A stretch of 23,243 nucleotides of DNA from an uncultured Clostridium sp. (GTDB lineage Bacteria > Cyanobacteriota > Vampirovibrionia > Gastranaerophilales > Gastranaerophilaceae), in contig CAJMDF010000033.1 in assembly GCA_905212085.1 (NCBI GenBank), forward strand, positions 1 to 23,243, written 5' to 3'. Below are positions 7,229-15,544 of this stretch, one piece after another (positions within the stretch are counted from its first letter, which is position 1; each line of letters opens with the position of its first letter). The notes beneath the pieces were generated by a model, which saw only the letters and a list, made by a program, of their open reading frames with translations, did not search any database and was not told the origin of the DNA. The position numbers and the translations under genes are program-made.

Positions 7229-8597
7229 TGCTTGCCACCTCTTTGTTTTGAGCCAATAACTCTTTACTCAAATTAGTAATGGTCCCTGCACCAAGCCCTA
7301 TTACAACATCATTTTCTTTTAATTCCGGATAAAGCTTTTCTGCGACATCTGCCATTGACCCTCCAATATATTCACAAGGGATATCAATATGTGCAGCTAA
7401 TTCTTTTGCGAATTTTTCAGAATTAATTCCTTCGATTGCATCCTCTGAAGCCGCGTAGACATCTGTCACAACAACTTTATCAACTCCATGAAAAGCATTT
7501 AAAAATTCATTCCATAAATTCTTCAAACGCGTATACCTATGAGGTTGAAATACCGCAATAATATGTTTATCAGTCATTCCCTCAGCAGAAGAAAGAGTTG
7601 CTTTAATTTCTGTCGGGTGATGAGCATAATCATCATACACTGTCACTCCATCAAATTCTGCAACTTTTTGAAATCTTCTACCCATTCCTGAGAATGTTGC
7701 AAAATGAGGTTTAACTAAATTTACGTCAATACCTGCCTGATGTAAACTTGCAAGCACTGATAAAGCATTATAAACATTATGTTTACCACGCAAAATTATT
7801 GTTAAATCAGTCAAAAATTCATCCTTATAGTAAACATCAAATGTTGTACAATCAGACATGAAACGAACATTCCTTGCAGTATAATCTGCATCCTCCAGCC
7901 CAAATGTTAAAGTTTTATGACTATGAAGACTCATTGTAGCCTTACAATCTTTATTTACCAAAACAACAGAACTTTCAGGAATATTTGAAATAAATTTTTC
8001 AAAAGTTTCTAATATAGATTTCAAACCATCTTTATAAAAATCAAGATGATCAGGTTCCAAATTGTTAATTACACATACATTTGGAGCATATTTTACAATT
8101 GTACCATCACTCTCATCTAATTCTGCCGCAAAATATTTTCCATCTTGAGAATGTGCATTTATTCCCAATTCAGGAATAATTCCGCCAACTACAAATGACG
8201 GTTTTAATCCGGCTTTTTCCATTACATAAGAAGAAAGTCCGCTTGTTGTAGTTTTTCCATGAGTTCCTGAATAACCTAAGAAAAATTTACCCCATCTTGA
8301 AATTTCTGCTAATATATCAGAACGGTGATAAACTTTTAATCCTAATTCTTTCGCTCTTACCATTTCAGGATTATTTTCCCTGATAGCTGTACTTGCAACT
8401 ACAATAGCATCAGATGGGACATTCTCTTTTTTCTGTCCGATGTATACTGTTGCACCTAGCTTTCTTAATTTATCTATATATTTACTATCTACAATATCAG
8501 AGCCTGAAACATCGCATCCGTTTTCCAACAAATACTTAGCAAGCCCACTCATTCCTACACCGCCAATAGCGATAAAATAATATTTCTTCTTTTCCAA
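7218..8597 (-). CDS. murC: UDP-N-acetylmuramate--L-alanine ligase (TTG start)
   Basis: 459 residues. N-terminal Rossmann domain with IGGVGMSGLA (11-20), ATP P-loop GTHGKTT (111-117), central NNLEPDHLDFY, and C-terminal DDYAHHPTEI and FQPHRYTR. It adds L-Ala to UDP-MurNAc in the cytoplasm. The start codon is TTG (8595-8597), preceded by AGGGA at seven nt; the next in-frame Met (residue 16) would delete part of the glycine-rich loop, so TTG is preferred. First gene of the murC-murB-ddl-ftsQ-nadE operon. The 127-bp divergent region upstream (8598-8724) is extremely AT-rich; several TATAAT-like hexamers exist but none has a convincing -35 partner. Confidence 0.97.
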   Translation of the reverse strand: MEKKKYYFIAIGGVGMSGLAKYLLENGCDVSGSDIVDSKYIDKLRKLGATVYIGQKKENVPSDAIVVASTAIRENNPEMVRAKELGLKVYHRSDILAEISRWGKFFLGYSGTHGKTTTSGLSSYVMEKAGLKPSFVVGGIIPELGINAHSQDGKYFAAELDESDGTIVKYAPNVCVINNLEPDHLDFYKDGLKSILETFEKFISNIPESSVVLVNKDCKATMSLHSHKTLTFGLEDADYTARNVRFMSDCTTFDVYYKDEFLTDLTIILRGKHNVYNALSVLASLHQAGIDVNLVKPHFATFSGMGRRFQKVAEFDGVTVYDDYAHHPTEIKATLSSAEGMTDKHIIAVFQPHRYTRLKNLWNEFLNAFHGVDKVVVTDVYAASEDAIEGINSEKFAKELAAHIDIPCEYIGGSMADVAEKLYPELKENDVVIGLGAGTITNLSKELLAQNKEVASIGH

Positions 8598-8724
8598 AGT
8601 TCTATCCCTAAATTAATCTTATATAACAATTTAATTATAATACAAAAAAGTTTTAAAATTAAATCAAATAAACATAAATATACAAATTTTAGCAAAATTT
8701 AAAATTTTCAGTTTTTAAGAAAAT

Positions 8725-9300
8725 ATGATTTACAATTATTATTTTGGACCAATAAAAAATAACAATAAAAATATCCCTGATACATTAATTTACAAGACAA
8801 TAAAACAAGATAAAAATACTAAACAATTATATGAGCATTATACTGCTTTTAATAAAAACGGAAAAATTACAGGGATAATTGATGGATATATGGAAACAAT
8901 ACGACCACTTGTCGGAGATCCATTTTTCCCCGGATTTAAAAAAAAGAAATCTTTTTATGTTTATTATATAAGATCCAAAGAACATAATTTTGGGAACAAA
9001 TTACTTGACTTTGCACAAATAACAAGTAAGAAAAAAGGCGGTGAAGGCAGATTCCATTTAATTGCAAGTGACCGCTATAATATCAAGAAAAAACCGCATA
9101 TTTTTTATAGAAAATATGGGATGAATTCTTTATATACAGAAGCTATTAGAGATATTGACAAATATATTAAAGGAAAAATAAAACTCGATGATCTGGAATT
9201 AACAGATATTCCAATGTATTTCATTCCGGAAGAATTAAAAAAGAAATCAAAGATTTTTCCGAATATTATTAATAAACTATTATCATTTATAAAAAAATAA
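8725..9300 (+). CDS. Diverged GNAT-like protein A (tandem paralogue)
   Basis: 191 residues, very Lys/Ile/Asn-rich. The core (76-134) reads like a GNAT acetyltransferase fold: beta strand SFYVYYIRS, a degenerate acetyl-CoA loop followed by helix FGNKLLDFAQITSKK, strand FHLIAS, and HIFYRKYGM, the equivalent of the usual 'fYrk.GF' C-terminal motif. The canonical R/Q-x-x-G-x-G/A loop is not intact (RSKEHNFG). It is clearly related to the next gene (shared IRS, ...FG.K.L..A...SKK, YRK.G, PMY). No good Shine-Dalgarno precedes the ATG. An acyltransferase role is inferred from the fold pattern only; substrate unknown. Confidence 0.7.
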   Translation: MIYNYYFGPIKNNNKNIPDTLIYKTIKQDKNTKQLYEHYTAFNKNGKITGIIDGYMETIRPLVGDPFFPGFKKKKSFYVYYIRSKEHNFGNKLLDFAQITSKKKGGEGRFHLIASDRYNIKKKPHIFYRKYGMNSLYTEAIRDIDKYIKGKIKLDDLELTDIPMYFIPEELKKKSKIFPNIINKLLSFIKK

Positions 9301-9306
9301 TTCAAT

Positions 9307-9864
9307 ATGATAAAATATCCTCCAATAAAATACAAAATACCTCAAAATATTGTAAGCAAAAAATTTGATTACAATAACTTGGTATGGGATTATAAATTGT
9401 ATGCATTTAAAGATAAAAATGCTTATTTGGCTTCAGTTATGACCGCACAAGTGAGACTTTTACCCCCTAACAATAAATATAATCCGACCTCAAAAAATAT
9501 AAAATCCTTATATATCTCTTTTATAAGATCATTTGATGAAGGTAAATATTTTGGGTTAAAAATGCTAAATCTAGCACGAATAGAGAGTAAAAAACTTGAT
9601 TGTAACGGTAACATGCATTTAGAAGCGACAAGTCTATTGAGTAAAACAAGACATTCTCCTCATAGAATGTACCGAAAATTTGGATTCTCTTCAACAGACA
9701 AAGATAAATTAAAAATTATAGATAAATGGGTTAAAACAAATAAAACTCCAAATTGGATTACACTGGAATCTACTCCAATGTATTATCATTCAAAAGAAAA
9801 GCAGCCTAATTATAAAATCAGACTGCTTAACATTTTTAATAAAATTACAAAGCTGTTTACTTAA
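9307..9864 (+). CDS. Diverged GNAT-like protein B (tandem paralogue)
   Basis: 185 residues, starting 6 nt after the stop of protein A and matching its architecture: SLYISFIRSFDEGKYFGLKMLNLA (split here across residues 67-90), MHLEATSL, HRMYRKFGF (119-127) and a C-terminal ESTPMYY where A has TDIPMYF. This is the better GNAT match of the two (YRKFGF is canonical). The N-terminal ~50 residues differ from A. Again there is no obvious ribosome binding site, so translation may be coupled to A. The 3' end overlaps the convergent leuS stop by 8 bp and contains the leuS terminator. Confidence 0.7.
   Translation: MIKYPPIKYKIPQNIVSKKFDYNNLVWDYKLYAFKDKNAYLASVMTAQVRLLPPNNKYNPTSKNIKSLYISFIRSFDEGKYFGLKMLNLARIESKKLDCNGNMHLEATSLLSKTRHSPHRMYRKFGFSSTDKDKLKIIDKWVKTNKTPNWITLESTPMYYHSKEKQPNYKIRLLNIFNKITKLFT
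9790..9828 (-). terminator. Probable leuS terminator, inside the 3' end of the convergent GNAT-like gene
   Basis: Minus-strand stem AAGCAGTCT/AGGCTGCTT (9820-9828 with 9799-9807), 12-nt loop, followed by TTCTTTTGA. One pair is G-U on the minus strand and would be an A-C mismatch on the plus strand, so the structure favours termination of leuS rather than of the forward gene that contains it. Confidence 0.65.
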
Positions 9865-12340
9865 CAACGATATTAACTAACTTTTTAGGAACAACTATTG
9901 TTTTTACAATATTTTTTCCTTGAGTTAATTCTTTTACTTTTTCGCTATTTAAAGCTAAAGCCTTCAATTCTTCTTGAGACAATGCTTCATCAGCTTCAAT
10001 CTTATCTTTTACTTTACCGTTTATTTGAACAACAAGAGTAATAGAACTTGCTTTTGCTAAATTTTCATCCCATTTTGGCCATTCAACATCGTGGATAGAG
10101 CCTTGAGCACCTAAATCATGCCAAGCTTCTTCTGTTAAATGAACTGCAACAGGGGACATCAATTTTATCAAAGTAACAATTGCAAAGCTCAAAATATTCT
10201 TATCTTCATCATCTAATTCAGGCTTTTTATTCTGCCAATCATATATTGCATTGACAAGTTCTCTATATTTTGAAATTACAGTATTAAACTGAAAATCATT
10301 AGAGATGTCATTAGTAATTCCTTTGATAGCCATATGAATTACTCTCAACAAGTCATCATTATCTTTTTTCTTCAAAGATCCTGCTTTTAATTCAGGATAA
10401 TTCAATGAAATATTCTCAGCATTTGAAGAAATTAATCTCCAAACCCTGTTAAGGAATTTATAACAACCTTCTACACCTGCATCAGACCAATCAAAGTCTC
10501 GAGCCGGTGGTGAATCTGAAAGGATAAATAATCTTGCAGTATCAGCCCCGTAGTTCTCAAATATTTCATCAGGGTCAACTGTATTCCCCTTAGATTTAGA
10601 CATCTTAGATCCATCTTTTAATACCATACCTTGAGTTAACAGGTTTTTAAACGGTTCATCAAAGTCAAGTAATCCCATATCTCTAAGAGCTTTTGTGAAA
10701 AATCTTGAATATAACAAATGCAAAATAGCGTGTTCAATACCACCAACATATTGATCAACTGGTAACCATTTATTTACCTTATCTTTAGCAAATGGCATTT
10801 TATCATTTTTTGCATCTGAATATCTTAAATAATACCAGCTTGAACATACAAACGTATCCATTGTATCAGTTTCACGTTTTGCAGGTCCGCCGCAGCAAGG
10901 ACAAGTTGTATTCACAAAAGATTTAGATGTTGTAATAGGAGATTTTCCGACAACTGAGAAATCAACATCTTTTGGTAACAATACAGGAAGCTGATCTTCA
11001 GGCACAGGTTGAATACCGCATTTATCACAATAAACAACAGGAATTGGAGCTCCCCAATATCTTTGTCTTGAAACAAGCCAATCACGAAGTCTGTATTGAG
11101 TTTTAAATTCACCAAATCCGCCATCTACTGCTTTTTGAGTAATAGCTTTTTTAGCTTCTTCATTACTCATACCGTTAAATTCATTGGAATTTACCAAAAC
11201 TCCCGGATCAGTATAAGCTGCATCTTTGCAATCTGAAGGATTTTTAGTATCTTGAATTACAACTTTTAACGGAAGATTATATTTTTTTGCGAAGTCAAAA
11301 TCTCTTGTATCATGTGCAGGAACTGCCATAACAGCACCTGTACCGTATTCAACAAGAGCATAATCTGCTGTCCATAGAGGGAATTTTTCACCCGTAAAAG
11401 GATTTATACAGTGAGTTCCTAAAGGAACACCTGTTTTTACTCTATCTGTAGATAATCTTTCGATTTCTGTCATCTTACGAGCATTAGCACGATATGCCTC
11501 AACTGCCTCTTTATTTTCAGGAGTTGTTAGTTCTTCAATATCTTTATATTCAGGAGCAACAACCAGATATGTAATACCATGTACAGTATCAGGACGGGTT
11601 GTATATACAGGGACTTCCAAATCTTTTTCAACAACTTTAAATCTTAAGATTGCACCTTGAGATTTACCAATCCAATTAGCCTGCATAGTTTTTACATTAT
11701 CGCCCCAGCCTGTTAATTTATCCAAATCTTCAAGCAATACTTCTGCATAATCGGTAATCTTTAAAAACCATTGTGATAGATATTTTTTCTCTACAATGTG
11801 ATCACATCTCCAGCATTTGCCGTCAATTACCTGTTCGTTAGCAAGTACAGTTCCGCATTCTTCACACCAGTTAACTGCCGCTTCTTTTTTGTATGCCAAA
11901 CCTCTTTTATACAATTGCAAAAATAACCATTGAGTCCATTTATAATAATCAGGTTTGCAGGTTGTAACCTCTCTATCCCAATCATATGAAAGACCCAACA
12001 TTTTCAATTGTTTTGTCATATATGCAATATTTTCATCAGTCCAAGTTTCAGGATTAGCTCCATGTTTCATAGCAGCATTCTCTGCAGGAAGACCAAAACT
12101 ATCCCAACCCATTGGATGAAGGACATTAAATCCGTTCATCTTTTTAAAACGAGCTATTACATCGGTGATAGTATAATTCCTAACATGTCCCATATGAAGT
12201 TTTCCTGAAGGATATGGGAACATTGATAAGGCATAATATTTAGGTTTATCACTTGAATCAGGTGTTTTAAAAGTACCTTTTTCTTCCCAAATTTTTTGCC
12301 ATTTTTTTTCTATTTCTTGCGGGAAATATGCATCTTTCAT
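9857..12340 (-). CDS. leuS: Leucyl-tRNA synthetase
   Basis: 827 residues, normal bacterial length. HIGH-type motif HMGH (49-52) in PSGKLHMGHVRNYTITD; zinc-knuckle CEECG...CWRC near residues 155-180; editing (CP1) domain with TTRPDTVHG and AVPAHDTRDFDFA; second zinc site CDKCG...CPCCGG before DTMDTFVCSSWYYLRY; KMSKS at 579-583; anticodon-binding and C-terminal LVVQINGKVKDKIE domains. It charges tRNA-Leu in the cytoplasm. The ATG at 12338-12340 is preceded by GGAGAG. The 65-bp gap to the divergent gene is too short for a T-box leader. Confidence 0.98.
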   Translation of the reverse strand: MKDAYFPQEIEKKWQKIWEEKGTFKTPDSSDKPKYYALSMFPYPSGKLHMGHVRNYTITDVIARFKKMNGFNVLHPMGWDSFGLPAENAAMKHGANPETWTDENIAYMTKQLKMLGLSYDWDREVTTCKPDYYKWTQWLFLQLYKRGLAYKKEAAVNWCEECGTVLANEQVIDGKCWRCDHIVEKKYLSQWFLKITDYAEVLLEDLDKLTGWGDNVKTMQANWIGKSQGAILRFKVVEKDLEVPVYTTRPDTVHGITYLVVAPEYKDIEELTTPENKEAVEAYRANARKMTEIERLSTDRVKTGVPLGTHCINPFTGEKFPLWTADYALVEYGTGAVMAVPAHDTRDFDFAKKYNLPLKVVIQDTKNPSDCKDAAYTDPGVLVNSNEFNGMSNEEAKKAITQKAVDGGFGEFKTQYRLRDWLVSRQRYWGAPIPVVYCDKCGIQPVPEDQLPVLLPKDVDFSVVGKSPITTSKSFVNTTCPCCGGPAKRETDTMDTFVCSSWYYLRYSDAKNDKMPFAKDKVNKWLPVDQYVGGIEHAILHLLYSRFFTKALRDMGLLDFDEPFKNLLTQGMVLKDGSKMSKSKGNTVDPDEIFENYGADTARLFILSDSPPARDFDWSDAGVEGCYKFLNRVWRLISSNAENISLNYPELKAGSLKKKDNDDLLRVIHMAIKGITNDISNDFQFNTVISKYRELVNAIYDWQNKKPELDDEDKNILSFAIVTLIKLMSPVAVHLTEEAWHDLGAQGSIHDVEWPKWDENLAKASSITLVVQINGKVKDKIEADEALSQEELKALALNSEKVKELTQGKNIVKTIVVPKKLVNIVVK

Positions 12341-12392
12341 CTTTTTCTCTCCTAATCTTCAAAAAAATAATAGCATAAAAAAAGTTTTTATG

Positions 12393-12398
12393 TATAAT
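12393..12398 (+). promoter_or_regulatory. -10 box placed for a leaderless transcript (secreted protein-lspA operon)
   Basis: A perfect TATAAT ends 7 nt before the ATG at 12406. With normal -10 to start spacing, transcription would begin at or next to the A of the start codon. No Shine-Dalgarno and no good -35 hexamer are visible. Confidence 0.6.
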
Positions 12399-12405
12399 AT
12401 AAATT

Positions 12406-13335
12406 ATGAAAAAGAAGTTATCCGTTTTATTAATTACAGCTTTATTAATTTCTGTTACATCAACTTTACCAAGTCAAGCAGGGATCTTGGCGGCTCAAAA
12501 AGCAAGAATTGAACAAAACAGAATAAATAAATCTACTTGTAATGATATTAAAAAAGTTATTGATCAACAAGAAATATATACAAATAAATATGATCTAAAA
12601 GGGTTAGCAACTTTATATGCAAATGATTTTGTTAATTCTGATGGTTTCAATAAAGATGTTTACTTTAAATTAATTGAGGAAACTTGGAAAACTTATCCTG
12701 ATATTACATACAAAACTGTAATTAAAAATATTGAATTCAGCGATAATTATGCAACCGTTTTTACTAATGAAACAGCTGTTGCAACATCTAAAGAAGAAAT
12801 TGGTGACTTAACTGCCATTGGTGAATTATATTCCACTTCACAATGTGTCTATTATCTTGAAAAACAAGGCGCAAAATGGCTAATTAATTCCGAAAAAATT
12901 ATTGAGGAAACATCTACTCTTAAATATGGTGATGCTAGATATATTAACATAGAGTTGAATGCTCCAAAACAAATAGGAGCAAATAAAGATTATACAGCGA
13001 CTTTAAAGGTTGATGCTCCAGAAGACAGCGTAGTAATTGCATCAATTAATAAAGAAAATATTGTATATCCGCAAACAAAATCTGATGAAGCTTTTCGAAA
13101 ACTACCAGATGATAATATTTTAGAAAGAGTTTTCAAATCGAATAAAGAAAATGTAAATGAATATTCTGTCGCATCTATCGGAATTACAAGAGCTGAAAAC
13201 TATACTGATAATCAAATAAGAGTATATATGGGCGGATTAGCTTTTATTATGACTAGAATAAATGTAATTCCAGAAAATAAATTTATTAAATTAGAAGATA
13301 AAAAAGAAAGTGCTCAAAATGGAAAAAACAAGTAA
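12406..13335 (+). CDS. Secreted protein with an NTF2-like (SnoaL-type) domain
   Basis: 309 residues. Signal peptide: MKKK, hydrophobic core LSVLLITALLISV, then probable signal peptidase I cleavage after SQA near residue 25. No lipobox Cys follows. Residues ~40-165 match the NTF2/SnoaL pattern: an initial helix (IKKVIDQQEIYTNKYDLKGLATLYANDFVNSDGF), a second helix, and strands ending in GAKWLINSEKIIEE. The second half (~175-300) looks like a beta-rich extracytoplasmic domain (YINIELNAPKQIGANKDYTATLKV). I do not recognise a specific function. It is the first gene of an operon with lspA, whose start lies within its last codons. Confidence 0.78.
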   Translation: MKKKLSVLLITALLISVTSTLPSQAGILAAQKARIEQNRINKSTCNDIKKVIDQQEIYTNKYDLKGLATLYANDFVNSDGFNKDVYFKLIEETWKTYPDITYKTVIKNIEFSDNYATVFTNETAVATSKEEIGDLTAIGELYSTSQCVYYLEKQGAKWLINSEKIIEETSTLKYGDARYINIELNAPKQIGANKDYTATLKVDAPEDSVVIASINKENIVYPQTKSDEAFRKLPDDNILERVFKSNKENVNEYSVASIGITRAENYTDNQIRVYMGGLAFIMTRINVIPENKFIKLEDKKESAQNGKNK

Positions 13336-13780
13336 GTTTATATATTTTGTAATCTGTTATGTATTCTTTATTTTTACAGATTTATATTTATCAAATATTC
13401 TTGTTGACAAGTTAGTTCATGGCTATAGGCTTTCTAATCCTGTTTTTTCTCTTAATTACATAAAAAATACAGGAGCAGCATTTAGTATTTTGCAAAATTC
13501 AAGAGAATTATTAATAATTCTATCTATGATTGCACTTGTTTTACTTGCATTACATGTAATCCATAACTTAAAATCTATTTCATTAAAATCTTGTTTTTTT
13601 ATTGCGCTTTTATCAGCAGGAATTGCAGGTAATTTACATGAAAGAATTATATACGGATATGTCAGAGATTATTTTCAATTAAATTTTATCAACTTTCCGG
13701 TATTTAATATTTCTGATATACTCATAAATATTGGAGTAATAGCTCTAATCATTATGATATTGATAAAGAAAACAAAATGA
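13319..13780 (+). CDS. lspA: Lipoprotein signal peptidase (signal peptidase II), divergent
   Basis: 153 residues with four transmembrane segments. Family motifs: LNYIKNTGAAFSIL (usual N.vyN.GaAFS), GIAGNLHERIIYGYVRDYF and FPVFNISDILINIG. The two catalytic Asp residues of aspartyl signal peptidase II are present (YVRD and NISD). Departures: the usual GN.iDR reads GNLHER (Glu for Asp), and the N-terminal D..tK motif reads TDLYLSN. It removes signal peptides from diacylglyceryl-modified prolipoproteins. A GTG at 13310 is possible, but the ATG at 13319 is preferred (starts MEKTSKF). It overlaps the previous gene by 17 nt and the next by 4 nt (ATGA). Confidence 0.9.
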   Translation: MEKTSKFIYFVICYVFFIFTDLYLSNILVDKLVHGYRLSNPVFSLNYIKNTGAAFSILQNSRELLIILSMIALVLLALHVIHNLKSISLKSCFFIALLSAGIAGNLHERIIYGYVRDYFQLNFINFPVFNISDILINIGVIALIIMILIKKTK

Positions 13781-14679
13781 TAATTTACATTGACGAAAAT
13801 GATGAAAATAAACGACTGGATAGTTATTTATCAGAAATAACCCCTAATTTGTCACGTTCTAAAATCCAAAACTTTATAAAATCAGGCAATGTAAAAATTA
13901 ACAATACTATTAAAAAACCTTCATACATCTTAAAAGAAAACGACAAAATTGACTTTGAAATTCCTGAAGAAGAAAAACTAGAAATTAAACCACAGGATAT
14001 TCCAATTGAAATTATTTATGAAGATGAAAATATGCTTGTCATAAACAAACCATCAGGGATGCTTACACATCCGACGACACTGGAAAGAGAAAACACTCTT
14101 GTAAACGCTCTTTTATACAAATTCAATAATAATCTTTCAGATATTAACGGAGAATTCAGACGAGGCATCTTGCATAGATTAGACAGAAATACATCTGGGT
14201 TACTAATGATTGCAAAAAATAACAAAGCTCACGAATTTTTAGCAGAACAGATTAAAAATCACACTATCACAAAAAAATATCGAGCAATTGTAAAAGGTGT
14301 AATAAAAGAAGATGAGTTTGAAATAAATTCTCCAATTGGCAGAAACCCTAATCAACCGCATAAAATGATGACAAGAGAAGATGGAAAACATAGCAAAACA
14401 ATTGTAAAAGTACTTGAAAGATTTAAAGAATATACATATATAGAGCTTACCTTAATTACAGGCAGAACTCATCAAATAAGAGTGCATATGAAAAGCATTA
14501 ATCATCCTGTATACAACGATACATTATACGGTGCCGGACAGGGTAAAGTCAAAACAGATGAACAAGTTTTACAGTCATTCTATTTGAGGTTTACAAAACC
14601 TTTTGGAAATGAAATAATAGAATTGCAAATTGAACCTGATGAAAAAATTAATAAGGTTTTAAAATACTTAAGGAGCTAG
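13777..14679 (+). CDS. RluA/RluD-family pseudouridine synthase
   Basis: 300 residues: N-terminal S4 RNA-binding domain (about 11-70; RLDSYLSEITPNLSRSKIQNFI), then the catalytic domain with IIYEDENMLVINKPSGMLTHPT, the active-site HRLDRNTSGLLMIAK (catalytic Asp136), and the LITGRTHQIRVHMKSINHPV block. The family converts uridines in large-subunit rRNA (RluD: H69; RluC: other sites). The lspA-rluD adjacency is common in bacteria and supports RluD, but the exact target cannot be read from sequence. Start overlaps the lspA stop by 4 nt. Confidence 0.94.
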   Translation: MIIYIDENDENKRLDSYLSEITPNLSRSKIQNFIKSGNVKINNTIKKPSYILKENDKIDFEIPEEEKLEIKPQDIPIEIIYEDENMLVINKPSGMLTHPTTLERENTLVNALLYKFNNNLSDINGEFRRGILHRLDRNTSGLLMIAKNNKAHEFLAEQIKNHTITKKYRAIVKGVIKEDEFEINSPIGRNPNQPHKMMTREDGKHSKTIVKVLERFKEYTYIELTLITGRTHQIRVHMKSINHPVYNDTLYGAGQGKVKTDEQVLQSFYLRFTKPFGNEIIELQIEPDEKINKVLKYLRS

Positions 14680-14684
14680 ATAAA

Positions 14685-15050
14685 ATGCAAATTATATCAA
14701 TTATAGCAACATTAATTTTATGTTTTTTAATAATTATGAACTACCAAGATACTGCAGGAATTACACTTCTTAGCAGTAAAATAGGTCAAATTTTCCATAT
14801 TACCCCATATTCAATTAACCTAAATATGGCAATTTATACATTGATAATATTCATTCTAGGGGAAATTTCCGCAATATTTTTCTTTGCCCCTTTATACACA
14901 TCATTAAAAGAAAAATTCAATGCATACAAAAGAGAACTGGAAAAAGGCTCTATTTCAAATACCTCAGCAGAAGCAAAGATTCAAGTATTGGAAAATAAAA
15001 TCACAGTGTTAGAAAAAGCTCTTGATGATGCCCTAAAAGGGAAAAATTAA
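14685..15050 (+). CDS. Two-helix membrane protein with C-terminal coiled coil (LapA/DUF1049-like)
   Basis: 121 residues: transmembrane helix 1 at about 3-20 (IISIIATLILCFLIIMNY), a short loop with hydrophobic strands (TPYSINLNMAIYT), transmembrane helix 2 at about 52-72 (LIIFILGEISAIFFFAPLY), and a cytoplasmic coiled coil (AKIQVLENKITVLEKALDDAL). This topology and the 'N...v.l..' loop resemble LapA-domain (DUF1049) proteins, which in proteobacteria help assemble lipopolysaccharide. The similarity is architectural, so the call is tentative. A clear AAGGAG box precedes the ATG. It ends the operon and overlaps the convergent gene by 4 bp; no terminator is visible here. Confidence 0.75.
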   Translation: MQIISIIATLILCFLIIMNYQDTAGITLLSSKIGQIFHITPYSINLNMAIYTLIIFILGEISAIFFFAPLYTSLKEKFNAYKRELEKGSISNTSAEAKIQVLENKITVLEKALDDALKGKN

Positions 15051-15466
15051 AAGAAATTTTTTGTAACATTTCCTTTTTCATCATACAAAAGAAAACATAC
15101 TTCATCACCTGCTTCATCATATTCCACAGATGAAGATATATTTTTTCCATCCTCTTTATAAAATGTTACGCTTTTCACAGCACCAGATAATGAATAAAAT
15201 TCTCTAACAGACGAAATTGTACTGCCATCAGCCCTATAAGTTATATTTTTAAGTTCTTTACCTGTCGATGTATTATAAATACATAAATTTGATGACCTTC
15301 CATTTTCGTCATAAAACAAGCACTTAAATATTCGGCCCCGCTCATTTAAAACTTGAATCATTGATAATTGTCTATCATTATTTAATATACGCTTAATTTT
15401 ATAACAATTTTCAACACCATCAATTAATAATGCCAAAGCATCTCCCTGTTTGTTTCCTAATGACAT
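15047..15466 (-). CDS. Beta-hairpin repeat protein, DUF2963-like
   Basis: 139 residues. After an N-terminal helix region (MSLGNKQGDALALLIDG), the rest is a series of roughly 20-residue strand-turn-strand units with D/N-G turns: YDENGR, YNTSTGKELKNITYRADGST, EFYSLSGAVKSVTFYKEDGKN, EYDEAGDEVCFLLYDEKGNV. The pattern 'Y..tTGk..k.t.Y..DG..I..v.eY' is that of DUF2963 repeats, best known from phytoplasmas. Function unknown; I infer a surface or protein-binding scaffold at most. An in-frame ATG at 15493 lacks a ribosome binding site, whereas the ATG at 15464-15466 has GGAGGAG five nt upstream, so the shorter form is annotated. Confidence 0.68.
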   Translation of the reverse strand: MSLGNKQGDALALLIDGVENCYKIKRILNNDRQLSMIQVLNERGRIFKCLFYDENGRSSNLCIYNTSTGKELKNITYRADGSTISSVREFYSLSGAVKSVTFYKEDGKNISSSVEYDEAGDEVCFLLYDEKGNVTKNFF

Positions 15467-15544
15467 AAACTCCTCCAATTTTTTTATACCCATATAAATA
15501 TAAAAAATTTCAATATTTAAAAAATTAAAAATAAATTGTTACAT

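Noticed and set aside
12341..12405. Possible T-box or other tRNA-sensing leader for leuS
   Set aside because: Only 65 bp separate leuS from the divergent gene; no T-box sequence or antiterminator is present and there is room only for a promoter and Shine-Dalgarno.
13310..13318. GTG start for lspA three codons upstream
   Set aside because: The ATG at 13319 gives a normal LspA N-terminus; neither has a strong ribosome binding site, so this remains possible but less likely.
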